Positions 6,416-9,043 of a stretch of DNA of 9,043 nt are shown in pieces. Location of the stretch: assembly GCA_030666885.1 (NCBI GenBank), contig DAOUWY010000059.1, positions 1 to 9,043 on the forward strand, read 5' to 3'. The stretch is from Methanosarcinales archaeon (GTDB lineage Archaea; Halobacteriota; Methanosarcinia; Methanosarcinales; Methanocomedenaceae). Position 1 is the stretch's first letter, and every line of letters begins with the position of its first letter. Below the pieces are notes generated by a model. The model was not told where the DNA came from. It saw only the letters and a program-made list of their open reading frames with translations, and ran no database searches. Made by a program: the position numbers and the translations under genes.

Positions 6416-6679
6416 TTATAAATTTAAATTTACTAAACTCTCCACTTTCTGGCGGTCTACAAAATCTCCATCCATTATCTCGTTAACAGTATAGAAATTG
6501 TCCTGTACCCGAAGTACTGGCGCAGACATAGTGAATACATTGTTCATGGCCAGTTCCGTCAATGCTGCCGGAGTAGTCATATCGCTTTCAGCATATGCGA
6601 TACCTGATTCTTTTAGTATTTGTTTGAGTGTTTTGCAATTCGGACATATTTTGGTTGTGTATACAATAATTTCAGACAT
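6416..6679 (-). CDS. nrdH: NrdH/glutaredoxin-like redoxin for NrdD
   Basis: 87 residues from ATG 6679. Thioredoxin-fold start MSEIIVYTTKICPNC with the active-site pair CPNC (residues 12-15), followed by the typical glutaredoxin pattern: TLKQILKESGI, then SAPVLRV containing the cis-proline segment, then a final helix. The likely role is to deliver electrons to the active-site cysteines of the ribonucleotide reductase encoded 24 bases downstream in the same operon. In Methanosarcina barkeri such a redoxin is itself reduced by a ferredoxin-dependent disulfide reductase, for which no gene is in this window. ATG 6679 is chosen because GGGGTGATC (6690-6682) stands immediately upstream. An in-frame ATG at 6712 would add 11 residues that do not fit the fold and would bury this signal. 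Confidence 0.88.
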   Translation of the reverse strand: MSEIIVYTTKICPNCKTLKQILKESGIAYAESDMTTPAALTELAMNNVFTMSAPVLRVQDNFYTVNEIMDGDFVDRQKVESLVNLNL

Positions 6680-6763
6680 ATGATCACCCCATCGATAGAC
6701 AACCAGTTTCAATCCTGAGCATATAATGATTTTTTGAACTAGGTTTGAATATCATGATTGAGC

Positions 6764-6789
6764 ATTTGTTATCAATATTGATAACAAAT
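6764..6789. promoter_or_regulatory. Perfect 26-bp palindrome, candidate operator
   Basis: All 26 bases are self-complementary around the centre between 6776 and 6777, with core TTATCAA-TA-TTGATAA. It lies 85 bases upstream of the nrdH start and about 180 upstream of thi4. It shares its right half-site with the inverted repeat at 6778-6795. A length and perfection like this in intergenic DNA suggest a dimeric or tetrameric regulator site. Confidence 0.6.
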
Positions 6790-6795
6790 TATCAA
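6778..6795. promoter_or_regulatory. Operator copy 1: TTGATAA-N4-TTATCAA
   Basis: TTGATAA (6778-6784), spacer CAAA, TTATCAA (6789-6795). The arms, orientation and spacer length are identical to those at 6920-6937. It overlaps the 26-bp palindrome, giving three half-sites in a row. Confidence 0.6.
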
Positions 6796-6919
6796 CTATA
6801 ATCGATATGTATATATTTTCGCATACAACAACCATGTTTATTTATTATCATCTCTGGTAACAAACATCAATTTATGGTGGTATCGGCACATTTACAATGA
6901 AACTTTAGTTAATTATAAG

Positions 6920-6937
6920 TTGATAACCGATTATCAA
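6920..6937. promoter_or_regulatory. Operator copy 2: TTGATAA-N4-TTATCAA at thi4 promoter
   Basis: TTGATAA (6920-6926), spacer CCGA, TTATCAA (6931-6937). It begins 3 bases after the TATA-like TTAATTATAA and lies 31 bases before the thi4 ATG. It therefore falls where the transcription start is expected, the normal place for an archaeal repressor. ThiR, a regulator with a ThiN-like domain, is known for archaeal thiamin genes and is one candidate, but its site is not proven to look like this. Confidence 0.6.
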
Positions 6938-6967
6938 ATGGTATTGAATTCAATAGCAGGTAGGATT

Positions 6968-7738
6968 ATGGAACTGGATGAAATAACAATAACCCGGGCA
7001 ATTATAGAAGAATTTACATCTGATTTTCTGGATTGCACTGATACTGATGTAGCGCTGGTTGGAGGAGGGCCGGCCAACCTGGTGGCTGCAAAGGTACTGG
7101 CCGAATCAGGTGTGAGGACCGTGCTCTTTGAGCGAAAACTTGCGATAGGCGGCGGCATGTGGGGCGGAGGTATGATGATGCCCAGGATAGTTGTGCAGGA
7201 AGATGCCAGGCGCATACTGGACGATTTCGGGATTAATTATACCGAATACAAGCCCGGCTATTATGTGGCAGACTCTATTGAATGTGTGTGCAGGCTGGGC
7301 GCAGGGGCTACTGGTGCAGGAGCTAAGATATTCAATCTTGTAAGCGTGGAGGATGTGATGATCAGGGAGGGCGATGCAGTGATCGGGCTGGTCATAAACT
7401 GGACTGCGGTGGGCCTGCAAAAACTGCATGTGGACCCAATGACCATAAGGGCAAAAGTGGTAATAGACGGCACAGGGCACGACGCCGAGGTCTGCAGGAC
7501 AGTGTCCAGGAAAATACCAGGGGCACTGAGTGTGATCGGCGAGAAGCCTATGTGGGCTGATATGGGTGAGCGCATTATCATGGACAACACCAAAGAGGTC
7601 TATCCCGGGCTAATAGCCACTGGAATGGCTGCCAATGCTGTTGCCGGTTCGCCGCGTATGGGACCTGTATTTGGCGGTATGCTGCTTTCAGGCGAAAAGG
7701 CTGCCCTGCTGGCAATGGAAAAACTTGGCATAAATTGA
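6968..7738 (+). CDS. thi4: Thi4-type thiazole synthase, sulfide-dependent archaeal form
   Basis: 256 residues from ATG 6968 (MELDEITITRAII). The Rossmann motif VGGGPANLVAAKVL (31-44), Glu55 (FERK) for the NAD ribose, and GGGMWGGGMMMP (61-72) are characteristic of Thi4. The enzyme makes the ADP-thiazole half of thiamin from NAD, glycine and sulfur. At the position of the yeast sacrificial cysteine the sequence is LHVDPMT with His154. This indicates the archaeal iron-dependent form that uses free sulfide catalytically. The C-terminal GMAANAVAGSPRMGPVFGGMLLSG is typical. AGGTAGGA precedes the ATG. An in-frame TTG at 6920 is rejected because it lies inside the operator and would add residues the family lacks. 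endoQ follows after 41 bases on the same strand. Confidence 0.93.
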   Translation: MELDEITITRAIIEEFTSDFLDCTDTDVALVGGGPANLVAAKVLAESGVRTVLFERKLAIGGGMWGGGMMMPRIVVQEDARRILDDFGINYTEYKPGYYVADSIECVCRLGAGATGAGAKIFNLVSVEDVMIREGDAVIGLVINWTAVGLQKLHVDPMTIRAKVVIDGTGHDAEVCRTVSRKIPGALSVIGEKPMWADMGERIIMDNTKEVYPGLIATGMAANAVAGSPRMGPVFGGMLLSGEKAALLAMEKLGIN

Positions 7739-7749
7739 AAAAAGCAAAA

Positions 7750-7779
7750 ACGATATTATATCATTCCAATTCATGTCTT
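7750..7779 (+). promoter_or_regulatory. Possible own promoter of endoQ
   Basis: GATATTATATC (7752-7762) is a TATA-like element about 20-25 bases before ATG 7780, and no ribosome binding site is seen before that ATG. This layout fits a leaderless archaeal transcript starting at or near the ATG, although read-through from thi4 is also possible. Confidence 0.35.
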
Positions 7780-9021
7780 ATGCCTGTTATTAATGCCGAC
7801 CTTCACATACATTCAAAGTACAGCATGGCCACTTCGGGCCGGATGGACATTCCTACACTTGCAGTGGAATCTGTCAGGAAAGGCATCCAGCTTGTGGGCA
7901 CAGGGGACTGCCTGCACCGAAAATGGCTGGACGAGATCAAGACCATGCCCGAGGTTGCCGACGGCATTTACGGCATGGACAGCGCCAGGTTCGTACTTAC
8001 CGTGGAACTGGAAGATACCGACAGGGTACACCACCTGCTTATTCTGCCAGATGTATCCAAGGCTGAAGAACTGCGCGAGGCTGTTGAGCCCACGTCTGTC
8101 AATATCGACACTGATGGCCGGCCCAACGTGAACCTGAACGGCGTGGAGATTGCTGAACTTGCCAGGGATGTGGGGGCCATGATCGGCCCGGCCCATGCGT
8201 TCACACCCTGGACTGCTATGTATGCCTACCACGACAGCCTGGGAAGCTGCTATGGGAATATGGCACAGTATATCAGCTTCGTGGAACTGGGACTGAGCGC
8301 TGATACTGACCTGGCAGACCGCATCAGCGAGCTGCACAGACTTACATTTTTAACCAACAGCGATGCCCACAGTCCATGGCCTAACAAGCTTGCCAGGGAG
8401 TTCAACAGGTTTTCTATGGAAGATATTACATTCGGTGAACTTGAAAAAGCTATATTAAGACAGGATGGACGGGGGCTGGTTATGAATGTGGGACTGTTCC
8501 CCCAGGAAGGGAAGTACCACGAATCGGCATGTATCCGTTGCTTCAAGCATTTCACACTAAGGGAATGTATGATGAAACAGTGGCGCTGCACATGCGGCGG
8601 GCGCATAAAGCGGGGAGTGGTGGACAGGATAGAGGAACTTGCGGACAGTACCGGGCATCCTGACCACAGGCCGCCCTACCTGCACCTGGTACCGCTGTCA
8701 GAGATCATCATGATGGCACTGGGTACTAAAAGCAGCACTACTAAAAAGGTCACGGCTGAATGGGAACGGCTGGTGGATGAGTTCGGCAGCGAAGTGACAG
8801 TGCTGCTGGATGCACAACTTGACAAAATTGAAGGGGTAAACCCGGCAGTGATACATGCGATCAGGATGTTCCGCGAAGGCAGGGTTCAGGTGATTCCGGG
8901 CGGCGGGGGCCAGTACGGCAGTGTGGAAGTGGAGGACGGGCTTGCCATCTCTCCTGAGACCGCGGACCAGGGCCAGGGTAAGGGTAAGGGTCAGCCCCAG
9001 CGTTCGCTGACCGATTTCTAA
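7780..9021 (+). CDS. endoQ: PHP-domain endonuclease Q (EndoQ) family
   Basis: 413 residues from ATG 7780 (MPVINADLHIHSKYS). A PHP metal-binding domain is shown by DLHIHSKYS (Asp7, His9, His11), GTGDCLH (Asp43, His46), Glu76, His139, Glu169 and TNSDAHSPWP (Asp195, His197). After it comes a zinc-finger-like segment with Cys251, Cys254, Cys270 and Cys272, then GGRIKRGVVDRIEEL. This domain order matches EndoQ, which nicks DNA 5' of deaminated bases such as uracil and hypoxanthine. The C-terminus has a Gly/Gln/Lys-rich linker and ends in QRSLTDF (407-413), a PCNA-interacting (PIP) motif. Archaeal EndoQ is known to work with PCNA. An in-frame TTG at 7735 overlapping the thi4 stop would add 15 residues. 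I prefer 7780 because family members start close to the DLHIHS motif. Confidence 0.88.
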   Translation: MPVINADLHIHSKYSMATSGRMDIPTLAVESVRKGIQLVGTGDCLHRKWLDEIKTMPEVADGIYGMDSARFVLTVELEDTDRVHHLLILPDVSKAEELREAVEPTSVNIDTDGRPNVNLNGVEIAELARDVGAMIGPAHAFTPWTAMYAYHDSLGSCYGNMAQYISFVELGLSADTDLADRISELHRLTFLTNSDAHSPWPNKLAREFNRFSMEDITFGELEKAILRQDGRGLVMNVGLFPQEGKYHESACIRCFKHFTLRECMMKQWRCTCGGRIKRGVVDRIEELADSTGHPDHRPPYLHLVPLSEIIMMALGTKSSTTKKVTAEWERLVDEFGSEVTVLLDAQLDKIEGVNPAVIHAIRMFREGRVQVIPGGGGQYGSVEVEDGLAISPETADQGQGKGKGQPQRSLTDF

Positions 9022-9043
9022 AGTCTGCCGGCATCTCTTGTGC

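Larger units (their letters stand above)
6680..6967. promoter_or_regulatory. Divergent control region between nrdHD and thi4
   Basis: This 288-base AT-rich region lies between divergent operons. Minus-strand TATA-like sequence for nrdH may lie in 6798-6818 (ATCGATATGTATATATTTT) or 6717-6727. A plus-strand TATA-like element for thi4 is TTAATTATAA (6908-6917). Five copies of TTATCAA/TTGATAA occur at 6769, 6778, 6789, 6920 and 6931. The thi4 ribosome binding site is AGGTAGGA (6958-6965), directly before ATG 6968. Confidence 0.65.

Noticed and set aside
6680..6712. Longer NrdH from ATG 6712
   Set aside because: A strong GGGGTGATC signal lies inside this extension just before ATG 6679, and the thioredoxin fold begins right after 6679.
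6764..6789. NrdR box
   Set aside because: The sequence TTATCAA/TTGATAA does not resemble the bacterial NrdR consensus, and NrdR is not expected in a methanogen.
6920..6967. N-terminal extension of Thi4 from TTG 6920
   Set aside because: The extension is encoded by the operator inverted repeat, has no ribosome binding site, and the family start MELDE at 6968 has AGGTAGGA directly upstream.
7735..7779. EndoQ start at TTG 7735 overlapping the thi4 stop
   Set aside because: It would add 15 residues not expected before the PHP motif. ATG 7780 gives the usual short lead-in, although no ribosome binding site is present at either start.
7813..8337. 174-codon minus-strand frame inside endoQ
   Set aside because: It is antisense to conserved PHP metal-binding motifs and has no independent support.

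Overview
The window looks like chromosomal DNA of a methanogenic or anaerobic methane-oxidising euryarchaeon, most likely a member or relative of the Methanosarcinales. The evidence is a methanogenesis marker protein 11 gene, a methanogen-type class III ribonucleotide reductase paired with a small CPNC redoxin, an archaeal His-type Thi4 thiazole synthase, an EndoQ-type PHP endonuclease with a C-terminal PCNA-binding motif, and archaeal Shine-Dalgarno (GGTGAT/GGAGG) and TATA-like signals. Genus-level placement cannot be made from this sequence alone.

Layout. Positions 1-328 hold no clear gene. They contain a small hairpin, a long imperfect inverted repeat built from CGGAT units (45-134), and the leader of a lipoate-protein ligase catalytic-domain gene (329-1075, +). 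A 229-base convergent gap with two hairpins follows. Next is methanogenesis marker 11 on the minus strand (1305-2207). It diverges from an unrecognised plus-strand gene whose best start is GTG 2296 (ends 2697). Then come a decayed C-terminal fragment of a nucleotide-sugar dehydrogenase (about 2700-2963) and an acylphosphatase-like protein with a coiled-coil tail (2973-3503). A 524-base stretch without an intact gene (3504-4027) holds a 14-bp palindrome, a hairpin and a startless open frame that may be a gene relic.

The second half is metabolic and DNA-maintenance related. An nrdH-nrdD operon runs on the minus strand (6679 to 4028). Across a 288-base divergent region lie thi4 (6968-7738) and endoQ (7780-9021) on the plus strand. 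The divergent region carries two copies of the same inverted repeat, TTGATAA-N4-TTATCAA. The first is embedded in a cluster that includes a perfect 26-bp palindrome; the second lies just downstream of the thi4 TATA-like box. This is the most interesting regulatory signal in the window and suggests one unidentified transcription factor acting on thi4 and possibly on nrdHD.

Functionally, NrdH/NrdD make deoxynucleotides anaerobically, EndoQ nicks DNA at deaminated bases (probably tethered to PCNA), Thi4 makes the thiazole half of thiamin, and LplA attaches lipoate. No complete mobile element, CRISPR array, rRNA or tRNA was found. The window contains no obvious new multi-gene system. The best leads are the shared operator, the unknown gene beside marker 11, the relic genes and the CGGAT inverted repeat.
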